DNA of 64,000 nt from Janthinobacterium lividum. Its GTDB lineage: Bacteria; Pseudomonadota; Gammaproteobacteria; Burkholderiales; Burkholderiaceae_D. Of the stretch, positions 1 through 7,926 are shown in pieces (position 1 is the first letter of the stretch; each line of letters starts with the position of its first letter). The translations under genes and the position numbers were made by a program. The stretch spans positions 1-64,000 of the forward strand of contig NZ_JAAOLY010000006.1 of the NCBI RefSeq assembly GCF_011601275.1, written 5' to 3'. The notes under the pieces were generated by a model. That model did no database searches, was not told the DNA's origin, and worked only from the letters and a program-made list of their open reading frames with translations.

Positions 1-176
1 GCGCCTATTTCATTATTTCTTGTGAACATTTGATATTTTAAGTATTACGACAATCCGAAGATCATCGCTGCACTACATCAAATGCCCACACTTATCGACT
101 GTTAATTGTTAAAGAACTGTATTCGGTTACTGCTTTCGCGCTATCGACTAAGCGTTGTGTTTGTCAGCTGCGAAGA
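1..176 (-). other. Leader region of an rRNA operon with boxA (leftward)
   Basis: Read on the minus strand this stretch carries a boxA-like antitermination element, GTTCTTTAACAAT (plus positions 105-117), followed by AACAG and a GATAAGTGTGGGC segment of the kind found ahead of 16S and 23S genes in this family. Together with the strong promoter just upstream (183-211) it looks like the transcribed leader of a 16S-23S-5S operon. The 16S gene itself would lie left of the window. An internal 16S-23S spacer is less likely because a promoter precedes it. The short open frames here are not genes. Confidence 0.65.
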
Positions 177-182
177 AGGAAG

Positions 183-211
183 AGTATGAAGCGTTTGCAG
201 CATTTCGTCAA
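183..211 (-). promoter_or_regulatory. Sigma-70 promoter of the rRNA operon
   Basis: On the minus strand a -35 box TTGACG (206-211) and a -10 box CATACT (183-188) are separated by exactly 17 bp, with an A-rich stretch just upstream that could act as an UP element. The start point would be near 176, so boxA lies about 60 nt into the transcript, as in known rrn leaders. Assignment to an rRNA operon is inferred from that leader. Confidence 0.6.
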
Positions 212-491
212 CCTTCTTTTTCACCCTGCTTTACTCGGCATTTGCATGCATCGTTCAGCGAGGGGGCGAATTATAGCCCTGCCCAGCACTCCCCGCAAGC
301 GCTATTTATCTCCCCTCACCGCCCAGCAAGCCTGGCCTTCACTTCAAGCGCCTTTTTGTGCAGCCTGTCGCAATCGGCTGGCATAGTTCGTGGTCTTTAG
401 GCACAGTGGCAACATCAGACTCTGACGCTACGCAACCACGGGTTAAACTTGCCCGCTGCGTCGATTAACTCTTGTACTTGAAAGTGCCCTC
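212..491. other. Divergent intergenic region, no gene seen
   Basis: The region lies between the leftward rRNA promoter and the rightward histidine kinase. The overlapping short open frames have no recognisable protein features. It presumably holds the kinase promoter, but I see no convincing -35/-10 pair. Confidence 0.4.
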
Positions 492-1784
492 ATGCTTCCG
501 ATTTCCAGCCTGCCTGAATTGTTGAAAACCATCCTCGCTTGGTTGCAACGGGCATTCGACGCGACGACGACCTGGGTCACCCAACTGTCTTGGTGGAAAT
601 TCTTCCTGTTCGCCGCGCTGGCCCTGATCGCCGGTTCTATTTTGCAAGATGAGCTGTTCTCGTCCGGCCCGGATGAAGAAGTAGTCATCAAGTCGCATAA
701 ACGCAGCAGCAAGGGCTCGGGTGAAACCAATATCCTGATCGACGATACGGGCATCCATTTCAATCCCCGCAACAGCAAGAACCGGCGCAGCAGCGCGGCC
801 GATGCAGCCAGCGATCCGGCCGATGCCGCCGAAGCGGACGCTCAAGCCAGTACCGTGCCGCCGGAACCGCCTCAACCACCGGCCGCCCCCGCCAAGCCCA
901 ACTATCCAGTAACGACCAATGCCTCGGGCGAAGAAGTCCATATTGAATTGCCGCCGCAAATCGGCGAAGAGCTGTCGAACGCCATCGAAGAAGCCGTCGA
1001 TGATGCGGCAGAACAAAAAGTGTCGCGCTATCACCAGCAAGCCTCGACCTGGTTCAAGAGCTTTGTGTCCTTGCTGGTATTGGCCCTGTTCGCCATGAAA
1101 GCGCTGGTCGGCGGCAAGAAACGCGCGGAAGCGGAAACCGTCACGGCGAATGAAGCGGCCGAGCGGGAATCCATGCAGCGCCAACTCAGCGAAGCGAAGA
1201 TGCAAATGATGCAGGCGCAAGTCGAGCCGCACTTCCTGTTCAATACACTTGCCTCCGTCGAGCACCTGATCCAGGTCGACCCGCCGCGCGCGGCCAAGAT
1301 GCAGCGCAGCCTGATCCAGTATCTGCGCGCCGTGCTGCCGCAAATGCGCGACAACGCCCTGATTACCAACCTGGGCCGTGAAGCGGACATGGTGCAAGCG
1401 TACTTGAACCTGCTGAAAATGCGCATGGAAGAACGCCTGACCGTCGATTTCCAGATTCCCGACGGCCTGCGCAGCGCCGCCTTCCCGCCAATGATGCTGC
1501 AATCGATGGTGGAAAATGCCATCAAGCACGGCCTGGAAGTCAAACCGGAAGGCGGCACCTTGCGCATCGTGGCAGAAGTGGCGCACAGCAAGCTGCGCGT
1601 GACGGTCACCGATGACGGCCTGGGCTTTGGCGTGGTCCCCAGCGATGGCACGGGACTGGGCTTGCCCACCATCCGCGAGCGTTTGAAGCTGCTGCATGGC
1701 GACCAGGGCAGCCTGACCATTACGCCGAATCAACCGTCCGGCGTGTGCGCCGTGATCGAAGTGCCCTATCAATTGTCCAAATAA
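492..1784 (+). CDS. LytS/YehU-family sensor histidine kinase
   Basis: A membrane sensor kinase of the His_kinase (PF06580) plus HATPase family, which signals to LytTR regulators. A hydrophobic segment lies near residues 35-52 and a second near 195-212. Between them is a roughly 140-residue region rich in Asp, Pro and Ala that would be the periplasmic sensor part. The phosphoacceptor motif QVEPHFLFNTL has its His at residue 247. The ATPase N box (MVENAIKHGLE) and the glycine-rich GTGLGLPTIRERL follow. The cognate regulator starts 68 bp downstream, so the two form a two-component system. The signal sensed is unknown. Confidence 0.88.
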   Translation: MLPISSLPELLKTILAWLQRAFDATTTWVTQLSWWKFFLFAALALIAGSILQDELFSSGPDEEVVIKSHKRSSKGSGETNILIDDTGIHFNPRNSKNRRSSAADAASDPADAAEADAQASTVPPEPPQPPAAPAKPNYPVTTNASGEEVHIELPPQIGEELSNAIEEAVDDAAEQKVSRYHQQASTWFKSFVSLLVLALFAMKALVGGKKRAEAETVTANEAAERESMQRQLSEAKMQMMQAQVEPHFLFNTLASVEHLIQVDPPRAAKMQRSLIQYLRAVLPQMRDNALITNLGREADMVQAYLNLLKMRMEERLTVDFQIPDGLRSAAFPPMMLQSMVENAIKHGLEVKPEGGTLRIVAEVAHSKLRVTVTDDGLGFGVVPSDGTGLGLPTIRERLKLLHGDQGSLTITPNQPSGVCAVIEVPYQLSK

Positions 1785-1852
1785 GACAGAGTAGTTGATA
1801 AAAACGCTAAATCATTGAATAATCAATCTTCGCCTGTTCACACTTGAGACCT

Positions 1853-2611
1853 ATGCCTACCGCTATTATTGCCGACGACGAAAGACTGATGCGCGACCAG
1901 CTGCGCCTGCGCCTGGGCCAGGCCTGGCCCGAACTGGAAATCATCGGCGAAGCCAAAAATGGCGACGAAGCGATCGAACTGGTGGAACAACTCAAGCCCG
2001 ACTTTGCCTTCCTCGATATCCGCATGCCGGGCAAGACGGGCATGGAAGCGGCGCAAGTGATCGGCAGCAAGACGCATATCGTCTTCGTCACGGCCTATGA
2101 CAGCCACGCCGTCGAAGCTTTCGAGCGGGGCGCCGTCGATTACGTGCTCAAGCCGCCCGAGCATGAACGCTTGCTGGTGACGGTGGAGCGCCTGAAAACG
2201 CACTTGAACAAGCCGGCCCTGGACGTCAACAGCAGTGTCACGGCCATGCTGTCGCAACTGGCGGAAAAAATCACGGCCAAGCCCACCTATTTGCAATGGA
2301 TACAGGCCAGCATCGGCCAGGACTTGCGCATGATTCCCGTGGAAGAGATCCTGTTCTTCCGTTCTGACGAGAAATACACCTGCGTGCAGACAGCCAAGTA
2401 TGAGGCGCTGATCCGCAAACCCGTGCGCGATCTGGCCGAAGAGCTCGATCCTTCGCTGTTCTGGCAAATCCACCGCGCCACCCTGGTCAACGTGAATGCC
2501 ATCGAAGGCGTCACGCGCGACATCCGCGGCCGCCATCTGGTGCTCATCAAAGGCAAGTCCGACAAGCTCGAAGTGAGCCGCAGCTTCTTGCACCTGTTCA
2601 AGCAAATGTAA
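1853..2611 (+). CDS. LytTR-family response regulator
   Basis: A receiver domain (residues 1-120) is joined to a C-terminal LytTR DNA-binding domain (about 145-250). The receiver has the acidic pair ADDE near residue 8, phosphoacceptor Asp55 in FAFLDIRMPG, and the conserved Lys in VLKPPE. The LytTR part contains EILFFRSDEKYTCVQT and FWQIHRATLVNVNAI, typical of AlgR/LytR-type binders. I chose ATG 1853 over the in-frame TTG at 1844 because the receiver fold begins at MPTAIIADD. It is the partner of the kinase just upstream. A GC-rich hairpin without a T-tract (about 2627-2640) follows the stop codon. Confidence 0.88.
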   Translation: MPTAIIADDERLMRDQLRLRLGQAWPELEIIGEAKNGDEAIELVEQLKPDFAFLDIRMPGKTGMEAAQVIGSKTHIVFVTAYDSHAVEAFERGAVDYVLKPPEHERLLVTVERLKTHLNKPALDVNSSVTAMLSQLAEKITAKPTYLQWIQASIGQDLRMIPVEEILFFRSDEKYTCVQTAKYEALIRKPVRDLAEELDPSLFWQIHRATLVNVNAIEGVTRDIRGRHLVLIKGKSDKLEVSRSFLHLFKQM

Positions 2612-2763
2612 GTCTCTCGCCGCCGCCCGGCCCAGGCCGGCGCGGCGCACCACTCTCTTCTGTCCCGTTCCTGCGCCACATCAAGCCGCGCCGCGCCAAC
2701 AGGCATACGCTATAGAAATTCCTGCCCGCCCCTGCCTTCGCCTACGTTCGCAAGGAGACCGCC

Positions 2764-3954
2764 ATGCCCGACCGAGGCAGTCCCGCACTGCTGCGTATCT
2801 TGCCGCTGGGTATGGCGGCGGCGCTTTTGCTGTGCTTGTTTCCGCCACTGAAAGCCCGCCGGCAACAGCAGGCGCGCGGTCAGGCCATCATCGACAGCGC
2901 CAGCGACGCCATCATCAGCATCGACAGCAGGCAAATCATCCTGCATGCGAACGCGGCTGCGGCCAGATTGTTCGACGACACGCCTGCCGGCATGCGCGGC
3001 AGGCGCGTGGGCCACTACATCCTGCGCGACTTGCGTACCCTGGGCGGCCTGGGCAAGCACGATGGCGATCCGCCCTTTGACGACATCAGCCTGGAGCTGC
3101 GCCTGACGGGCCGGCGCGCCACCGACTACACCTTGACGGGAAGGCGCGGCGATGGCGCCATGTTCCCTCTGGAAGGCTCGCTCTCGGCCATGCAGGAAGA
3201 TGGCCAGAGCGTGTTTACCATCATCGTGCGCGACATCAGCGCGCGACATCAGATGCATGAACAGCTGGCCCGCTCCTTTTCGCAATTGCGTGAATTATCG
3301 AGCGCGCTGCAAACCATCCGCGAAGAAGAGCGCAAGCATATCGCGCGTGAATTGCATGACGACTTGGGGCAATTGCTCGCCACCTTGCGCGTCGACCTGA
3401 CCCTGGTGCGTCAGCACACGGACACCACCGCGTCCCTGCAAGCGTTGCTGCACAGCATGGACGGCTTGCTGGTGACAGCCATCACCTCGTTGCGGCGCAT
3501 CGCCAGCAACCTGCGTCCGCGCGCGCTCGATGAAGGGGGATTATATTTTGCGCTACAAAAACTGCGTCACGACTTCCTGCTGCGCCGCGCCATCCATTTC
3601 GACTTGCTGGCCGACGAAGCCGACCTCGTGCTCGACGATGCGCGCAGCACGGCCATCTACCGCATCGTGCAGGAAGCGCTGACGAATATCGCGCGCCATG
3701 CCGAAGCGAGCCACATCACCATCGCTCTGCACCGCATCGACTCTTCCTTGGCCATCACCATCCAGGATGACGGCCGCGGCATTGCCGAGCACGATCTGGA
3801 AAAAGCCACGGCGCTTGGCTTGCTGGGCATGCGCGAACGGGTGTGGGGCTTGAATGGCAATATCCATATCGGTACCGATAGCGAGCTGGGCGGCACACGC
3901 ATCGAAATCTCGCTGCCCATGCATGCCGAGGCGGCGGAAACGGCCACACAATAA
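2764..3954 (+). CDS. Orphan PAS-domain sensor histidine kinase, NarL/DegS type
   Basis: A 396-residue kinase with one N-terminal membrane segment (about residues 10-27), a PAS domain (about 36-155, with ASDAIISIDSRQIILHANAA), a HisKA_3 dimerisation domain and a HATPase domain. The phosphoacceptor His198 lies in HIARELHDDLGQLLA. The ATPase motifs are IVQEALTNIARHAEA, DDGRGI and LGLLGMRERV. This class normally phosphorylates NarL/FixJ-type regulators, and none is encoded nearby, so it is an orphan here. The start is supported by AAGGAG about 9 bases upstream. The PAS ligand cannot be told from the sequence. Confidence 0.85.
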   Translation: MPDRGSPALLRILPLGMAAALLLCLFPPLKARRQQQARGQAIIDSASDAIISIDSRQIILHANAAAARLFDDTPAGMRGRRVGHYILRDLRTLGGLGKHDGDPPFDDISLELRLTGRRATDYTLTGRRGDGAMFPLEGSLSAMQEDGQSVFTIIVRDISARHQMHEQLARSFSQLRELSSALQTIREEERKHIARELHDDLGQLLATLRVDLTLVRQHTDTTASLQALLHSMDGLLVTAITSLRRIASNLRPRALDEGGLYFALQKLRHDFLLRRAIHFDLLADEADLVLDDARSTAIYRIVQEALTNIARHAEASHITIALHRIDSSLAITIQDDGRGIAEHDLEKATALGLLGMRERVWGLNGNIHIGTDSELGGTRIEISLPMHAEAAETATQ

Positions 3955-3955
3955 A

Positions 3956-3977
3956 AAAGGCGCCCGCAGGCGCCTTT
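3956..3977 (-). terminator. Rho-independent terminator of the porin gene
   Basis: The stem GGCGCC / GGCGCC (3959-3964 with 3969-3974) has a CGCA loop, extended by AAA/TTT. On the minus strand a T-run follows, so it mainly serves the leftward porin gene ending at 4000. It may also work weakly for the rightward kinase. Confidence 0.75.
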
Positions 3978-3999
3978 GCTTCGTCGCATCGAATGATGC

Positions 4000-4947
4000 T
4001 TAGAATTTGTGTGCCAGGCCGATCTGGTACGAAGTCAGCGACTTGACGCGCTCGCGGCCAGCGTAAGCGTACACGTCGGTGCGCTTCGACAGGTGGTAGT
4101 CGTAACCAACGCCGAATTCCTTGATGGTGTCCTGATCCTTGAACTTGTTGTTGCTTTGTTCTTGCTTGCCATACGACACTTTGGCATCGCCGCCGCCAAC
4201 CGTGTAGTTCAGGCCGATCAGGTAGGACTTGAATTCGCCGGTCGTGGCAACCTTAGTGTCGCCTTTCGAGTAGGCGGCCGTGATCTTGGCCGGGCCGAAT
4301 TTATAGCCGCCGCCGATGGACCACAGGTCAGGCTTGGCTGCCGTTGCCGTTGCTTGCACGGCTTTTTCGTAGCCAGCGTGCAAGCTGATCGGGCCGTTGT
4401 CGTAGGTTGCCAAGCCGATCACGCCCGCGTCAGCACTGTTGACTTCGCTCAGCACGTATTGCAGGCTGCCCACGAAACCTTCAAAGCTTGGGCTGTTGTA
4501 GGTGACGGCATTGTTGACGCGCGACGAGCCGACACCCGAACGCAGCAGGGTTTCATTGTTCTTGCCGACCACACCGTAGGTGTTGAATGGATCGACACGG
4601 GCGATGGTGCCATCGACCAGGTTCTTGGTGCGGCCCAGGATGGCGGTACCGAAAGCGCCTTTCAAGCCCACGTAGGCTTGACGGTCGAACAACACGCCTT
4701 TTTGCGCGCCAGTGTCAGCCAGGAATTCACTTTCCAGGTTGAAAATTGCGGACAGGCCGCCACCCAGATCTTCCGTACCCTTGAAACCGAGGCGCGACGC
4801 ATTGTTTTCGCGTTGTACCGTCGGCTGGCCAGTGGTCTTGGCGATACCGAGGTCAACCAGGCCATACACGGTAACGTTCGATTGTGCTTGCGCCGTAGCT
4901 GCTGCGAAGGTGCCGATGATCAATGCTGCCAGAGTAATTTTTTTCAC
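4000..4947 (-). CDS. Gram-negative general porin
   Basis: A 315-residue outer-membrane porin of the Burkholderiales OmpC-like type. The signal peptide is about residues 1-21 (MKKITLAALIIGTFAAATAQA), followed by the family opening SNVTVYGLVDLGI. The motif RLGFKGTEDLGGGLSAIFNLE is the usual first part of the barrel. The protein ends in IGLAHKF, with the terminal Phe needed for barrel assembly. It should form trimeric channels for small hydrophilic solutes. It is monocistronic, with its own terminator downstream. Confidence 0.92.
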   Translation of the reverse strand: MKKITLAALIIGTFAAATAQAQSNVTVYGLVDLGIAKTTGQPTVQRENNASRLGFKGTEDLGGGLSAIFNLESEFLADTGAQKGVLFDRQAYVGLKGAFGTAILGRTKNLVDGTIARVDPFNTYGVVGKNNETLLRSGVGSSRVNNAVTYNSPSFEGFVGSLQYVLSEVNSADAGVIGLATYDNGPISLHAGYEKAVQATATAAKPDLWSIGGGYKFGPAKITAAYSKGDTKVATTGEFKSYLIGLNYTVGGGDAKVSYGKQEQSNNKFKDQDTIKEFGVGYDYHLSKRTDVYAYAGRERVKSLTSYQIGLAHKF

Positions 4948-5090
4948 TTGAGATTCTCTACATTAGGTTGGACAAGAGTGGTGCTGCTTAGCTGCTGAAC
5001 CGAATCATGCCCATCAAATACTTCAACAATATGACATCGACAAGATGTTGCTTTTTGGCACAACGTCGTGTCAGATAAAAACAACAGACG

Positions 5091-5114
5091 AAAAAAAACC
5101 GCCCGAGAGCGGTT
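5091..5114 (-). terminator. Rho-independent terminator of the methyltransferase gene
   Basis: AACCGC (5097-5102) pairs with GCGGTT (5109-5114) around a CCGAGA loop. On the minus strand an eight-base T-run follows (5091-5098). It lies about 140 bp past the leftward methyltransferase stop, with a palindromic repeat in between. Confidence 0.7.
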
Positions 5115-5138
5115 CATGCGGCGGCAAGACCTATTTAC

Positions 5139-5233
5139 CGTAGGCCGGATTAGCGGGGCAAGGCCATGCGTCATCCGACAACATTGTTGGCAAGGCGGCG
5201 GTGTCGGATTACGCGGCTGCGCCGCTAATCCGA
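5139..5233. repeat. Intergenic palindromic repeat (CGGATTA / TAATCCG type)
   Basis: GTCGGATTA (5203-5211) and TAATCCGAC (5225-5233) are inverted arms around a GC-rich centre. A partial copy, CCGGATTAGCGG, lies at 5145-5156. The whole sits between a gene and its terminator, so it is transcribed and would form a hairpin. Similar GGATTA palindromes are common as dispersed intergenic repeats in proteobacteria. Copy number in this genome cannot be judged from one window. Confidence 0.55.
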
Positions 5234-5256
5234 CCTGCCATATAGACAGATCAGCC

Positions 5257-5907
5257 TTACTTCAGGCGGCAGCTCAGCAGCCAGTAATATTCCAGGCGCT
5301 TCATGCGGATTTCGCGGGCCGAGTGGGCAAACTTCTTGCGCAGGTGGCTATCCGATGGGAAATTCTTCAGCACTTCATAGCGCTCGCCCGCGTCCGTCGT
5401 GCGGAACTGGTGGGTGTTGCCTTCCAGGTCGGTACGCGCGATCACGGTGCTGCTGCCATCGACATAGGAATTGTCGATCAGCACCAGCAGAATGTCCTTG
5501 CCCAGCTTGCTGCGCAATTGCTTCAGGTATTTGTCCTGGTCTTCGCGCTTGACGTGTGACCACCAGAAACCGGCGAACACGGCAGTGAACTTGCCCTGCA
5601 AGTCATCGGGCAAGTTAAAGGCGTCAAGCTTGGCGAACGTGACGTTGTTGGGCAAGCCGCGCGATTGGGACAGCGCCAGCATTTCATCGTTGATATCGGT
5701 GGCCAGTACGGACTCGGCCGACTCGGCGACCACTTCCGTCCAGTAGCCCGTGCCGCAAGCCAGCTCCAGCACGGTGTGGCCTTCCAGCACGTCGGCAACC
5801 TTGTCGCGCAACACTTCCAGGTCTTCCTGGCGTTCGGGCTTGTCATAGACGCGCTCGTACTGCTGCGCGATGGTGGCGTAATATTTGGCAAGCTGATCGG
5901 TAATCAT
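5257..5907 (-). CDS. Class I SAM-dependent methyltransferase
   Basis: A 216-residue cytoplasmic Rossmann-fold methyltransferase. Motif I is VLELACGTGYW (about residues 48-58). Motif II has the acidic residue in ATDINDEML, and motif III lies near AKLDAFNLPD. FAGFWWSHVKRED follows. The substrate cannot be assigned; the fold resembles small-molecule (UbiE/BioC-type) enzymes. I chose ATG 5907 (MITDQLAKYY) because AGAAGAG lies just upstream, and the longer frame to 5943 adds 12 residues without family character. It stands alone next to cysB. Confidence 0.8.
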   Translation of the reverse strand: MITDQLAKYYATIAQQYERVYDKPERQEDLEVLRDKVADVLEGHTVLELACGTGYWTEVVAESAESVLATDINDEMLALSQSRGLPNNVTFAKLDAFNLPDDLQGKFTAVFAGFWWSHVKREDQDKYLKQLRSKLGKDILLVLIDNSYVDGSSTVIARTDLEGNTHQFRTTDAGERYEVLKNFPSDSHLRKKFAHSAREIRMKRLEYYWLLSCRLK

Positions 5908-5969
5908 TGTTTCTTCTCTTCTTAAATAATCTTGGCCAGGCACCTCGCCCGGCCGGCTTCATGCATTGT

Positions 5970-6911
5970 TTATAGTTCGTAGTGCTCTTTATCACCGCTC
6001 ATCGCCTGCTCGATGAGCTTGCGGTTCAGGGTCGGTGTCAGCAACTCGATAAAGGTATAGATATAGCTGCGCAAATACGCGCCCTGCTTGACGGCCACGC
6101 GCGACACATTCATGCCGAACAGATGGCCGACAGGGATGGCGCGCAAGCCTTTGTCGCGCTCGGCATCGAAGGCCATACCCGCTATGATACCAATCCCCAT
6201 GCCCAACTCGACATAAGTCTTGATCACGTCCGCATCGATGGCTTCGAGCAAGATGTCCGGCTTCAGGCCGCGCAGCACGAAAGCGTGGTCTATCTTGTTG
6301 CGTCCGGCGAACGCGCTGTCATAGGTAATCAGGGGAAAAGCGGCGATTTCTTCCAGGGTCACGGACTTCGACTTGAGCAGCGGATGGTCGAGGGGCACCA
6401 CTACCACGTGCTCCCATTGATAGCATGGCAAGGTGATCAAGCCATCGATGGCGGCGATCGATTCCGTGGCGATGGCGAGATCCGCCTGGTCGCGCTGCAC
6501 CATCTCGGCGATCTGGCGTGGATTGCCCTGCAGTAAAGACAACCTTACTTTAGGGAACTTCAGCATGAAGGCTTGTACGACCTTGGGCAAGGTGTAGCGC
6601 GCCTGCGTATGCGTGGTGGCAATGGTAAAGCTGCCGCTGTCCTGCGCCGCGAATTCCTTGCCGATGCGCTTCATACTGTCGATTTCCTGCATGATCAGCT
6701 CGACCGATTCCAGCACCAGGCGGCCCGGCTCCGTCAAACCGCGGATGCGCTTGCCGTGGCGCGTAAAAATATCCACGCCCAGCTCTTCCTCCAGCTCGAT
6801 GATGGCTTTCGATACGCCCGGTTGCGACGTGAACAAGGCCTTGGCGGCGTCCGTCAGGTTGTAATTCTGCCGGACCGCTTCGCGCACGAAGCGCAGTTGA
6901 TGGAGATTCAT
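5970..6911 (-). CDS. cysB: LysR-type regulator CysB
   Basis: A 313-residue LysR regulator that reads as CysB. The N-terminal winged helix (residues 1-60) contains NLTDAAKALFTSQPGVSKAI. The effector domain has the CysB/Cbl-like TTHTQARYTLP and GIGIIAGMAFDAERD. CysB activates sulfate assimilation genes when O-/N-acetylserine accumulates and sulfide is low. It is divergent from the sulfur operon starting at 7072, which agrees with that role. The 160-bp gap between them contains repeated motifs that may be its sites. Cbl is an alternative, but the location favours CysB. Confidence 0.9.
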   Translation of the reverse strand: MNLHQLRFVREAVRQNYNLTDAAKALFTSQPGVSKAIIELEEELGVDIFTRHGKRIRGLTEPGRLVLESVELIMQEIDSMKRIGKEFAAQDSGSFTIATTHTQARYTLPKVVQAFMLKFPKVRLSLLQGNPRQIAEMVQRDQADLAIATESIAAIDGLITLPCYQWEHVVVVPLDHPLLKSKSVTLEEIAAFPLITYDSAFAGRNKIDHAFVLRGLKPDILLEAIDADVIKTYVELGMGIGIIAGMAFDAERDKGLRAIPVGHLFGMNVSRVAVKQGAYLRSYIYTFIELLTPTLNRKLIEQAMSGDKEHYEL

Positions 6912-6976
6912 TGCTGGTTTGCCCTAGATTGCCGTGATTTGCCGAGTTTCCGCCCCACCCATGATTTTGCGTTCAT

Positions 6977-7037
6977 GCATATACGCATATCGCATATAAG
7001 CAAATGCGTACTTAGTAGTTTGGAATAAACACTAAGT
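6977..7037. promoter_or_regulatory. Candidate CysB control region between cysB and the sulfur operon
   Basis: Three GCATAT hexamers lie at 6977-6982, 6985-6990 and 6992-6997, spaced about 7-8 bp. Downstream, ACTTAGT (7010-7016) and ACTAAGT (7031-7037) form a perfect 7-bp inverted repeat 14 bp apart, 35 bp before the first gene of the operon. CysB sites are loosely conserved AT-rich half-sites, so assignment to CysB is inferred from position. Confidence 0.45.
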
Positions 7038-7071
7038 TTATTACTATTGCGGGTACTTTGGGGGTGCAAGC

Positions 7072-7845
7072 ATGACTTTGTCTTATATAGTCTCAGGATT
7101 TGCCGTAGGATTACTCGTAGGAATGACCGGCGTGGGCGGCGGCTCGCTGATGACGCCCCTGTTAACCTTGCTGTTTGGCGTGCCGCCTTCCGTGGCCGTG
7201 GGCACCGACCTGGCATTCGCCTCGATCACCAAGAGCGCCGGCACCTTGACGCACCGCCTGCGCGGCACCATCCGCTGGGATATCGTCAAGCGCCTGTGCA
7301 TCGGCGCCCTGCCCGCCGCCATCCTCGCCACCCTGGCGCTCAAATCGTTCGGCACCCTGTCGCCGGAAATCGGCCAGATCATCCGTTACTCGATTGCCGG
7401 CTCCGTGCTGCTGACCGTCGTGGCGCTCATTTTCAAGGGCCGCATGCTGGCCTGGATCAACGCACACCCCGAAAAACAATTGCAAGGCAACAAGCTTGCC
7501 GCCGCGACCATCATTGCCGGCGCCGTGCTGGGCGTGCTGGTGACGGTCTCGTCCATCGGCGCCGGCGCCATCGGCGCGACTTTGCTGGTGATGCTGTATC
7601 CACGCATGAGCTCGGCCGAAGTGGCGGGCACCGATATCGCCTACGCCGTGCCCCTGACGGCCATCGCCGCCCTGGGCCACTGGTGGCTCGGCTCCATCCA
7701 CTGGGAATTGCTGGCCTCCTTGCTGGTCGGCTCCCTGCCCGGCATCACGCTCGGTTCCTGGATCGCCCGCTCCGTGCCGGAAAAGTTTTTAAGAGTGTTG
7801 CTGGCGATGACCTTGACCGGCGTGGCAGTGAAGCTAATCTATTAA
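7072..7845 (+). CDS. TauE/SafE (TSUP) family membrane transporter
   Basis: A 257-residue membrane protein of the TSUP/DUF81 family, with about 7-8 hydrophobic segments. Its N-terminus, VGLLVGMTGVGGGSLMTPLL, is the family signature, and a second half-repeat appears at about residues 140-165 (GVLVTVSSIGAGAIGATLL). Family members move sulfite, sulfoacetate, taurine or related organosulfur anions. As the first gene of the sulfate assimilation cluster, it may move sulfite or sulfate or relieve sulfite excess; the direction is not predictable. It is followed after 81 bp by cysI. Confidence 0.85.
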   Translation: MTLSYIVSGFAVGLLVGMTGVGGGSLMTPLLTLLFGVPPSVAVGTDLAFASITKSAGTLTHRLRGTIRWDIVKRLCIGALPAAILATLALKSFGTLSPEIGQIIRYSIAGSVLLTVVALIFKGRMLAWINAHPEKQLQGNKLAAATIIAGAVLGVLVTVSSIGAGAIGATLLVMLYPRMSSAEVAGTDIAYAVPLTAIAALGHWWLGSIHWELLASLLVGSLPGITLGSWIARSVPEKFLRVLLAMTLTGVAVKLIY

Positions 7846-7926
7846 TTACCGAACAAGTGACAAGAGCAGTATCAAGAACATAATCCCAGGCAATCTTCCA
7901 GCACCCCGGCTTTTTTAGGAATTGAT

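Noticed and set aside
155-400. Short plus-strand frames next to the left edge
   Set aside because: They overlap the rRNA promoter and leader on the other strand and have no protein character.
465-1772. 435-codon minus-strand frame opposite the LytS kinase
   Set aside because: Fully antisense to a kinase with clear H-box and ATPase motifs.
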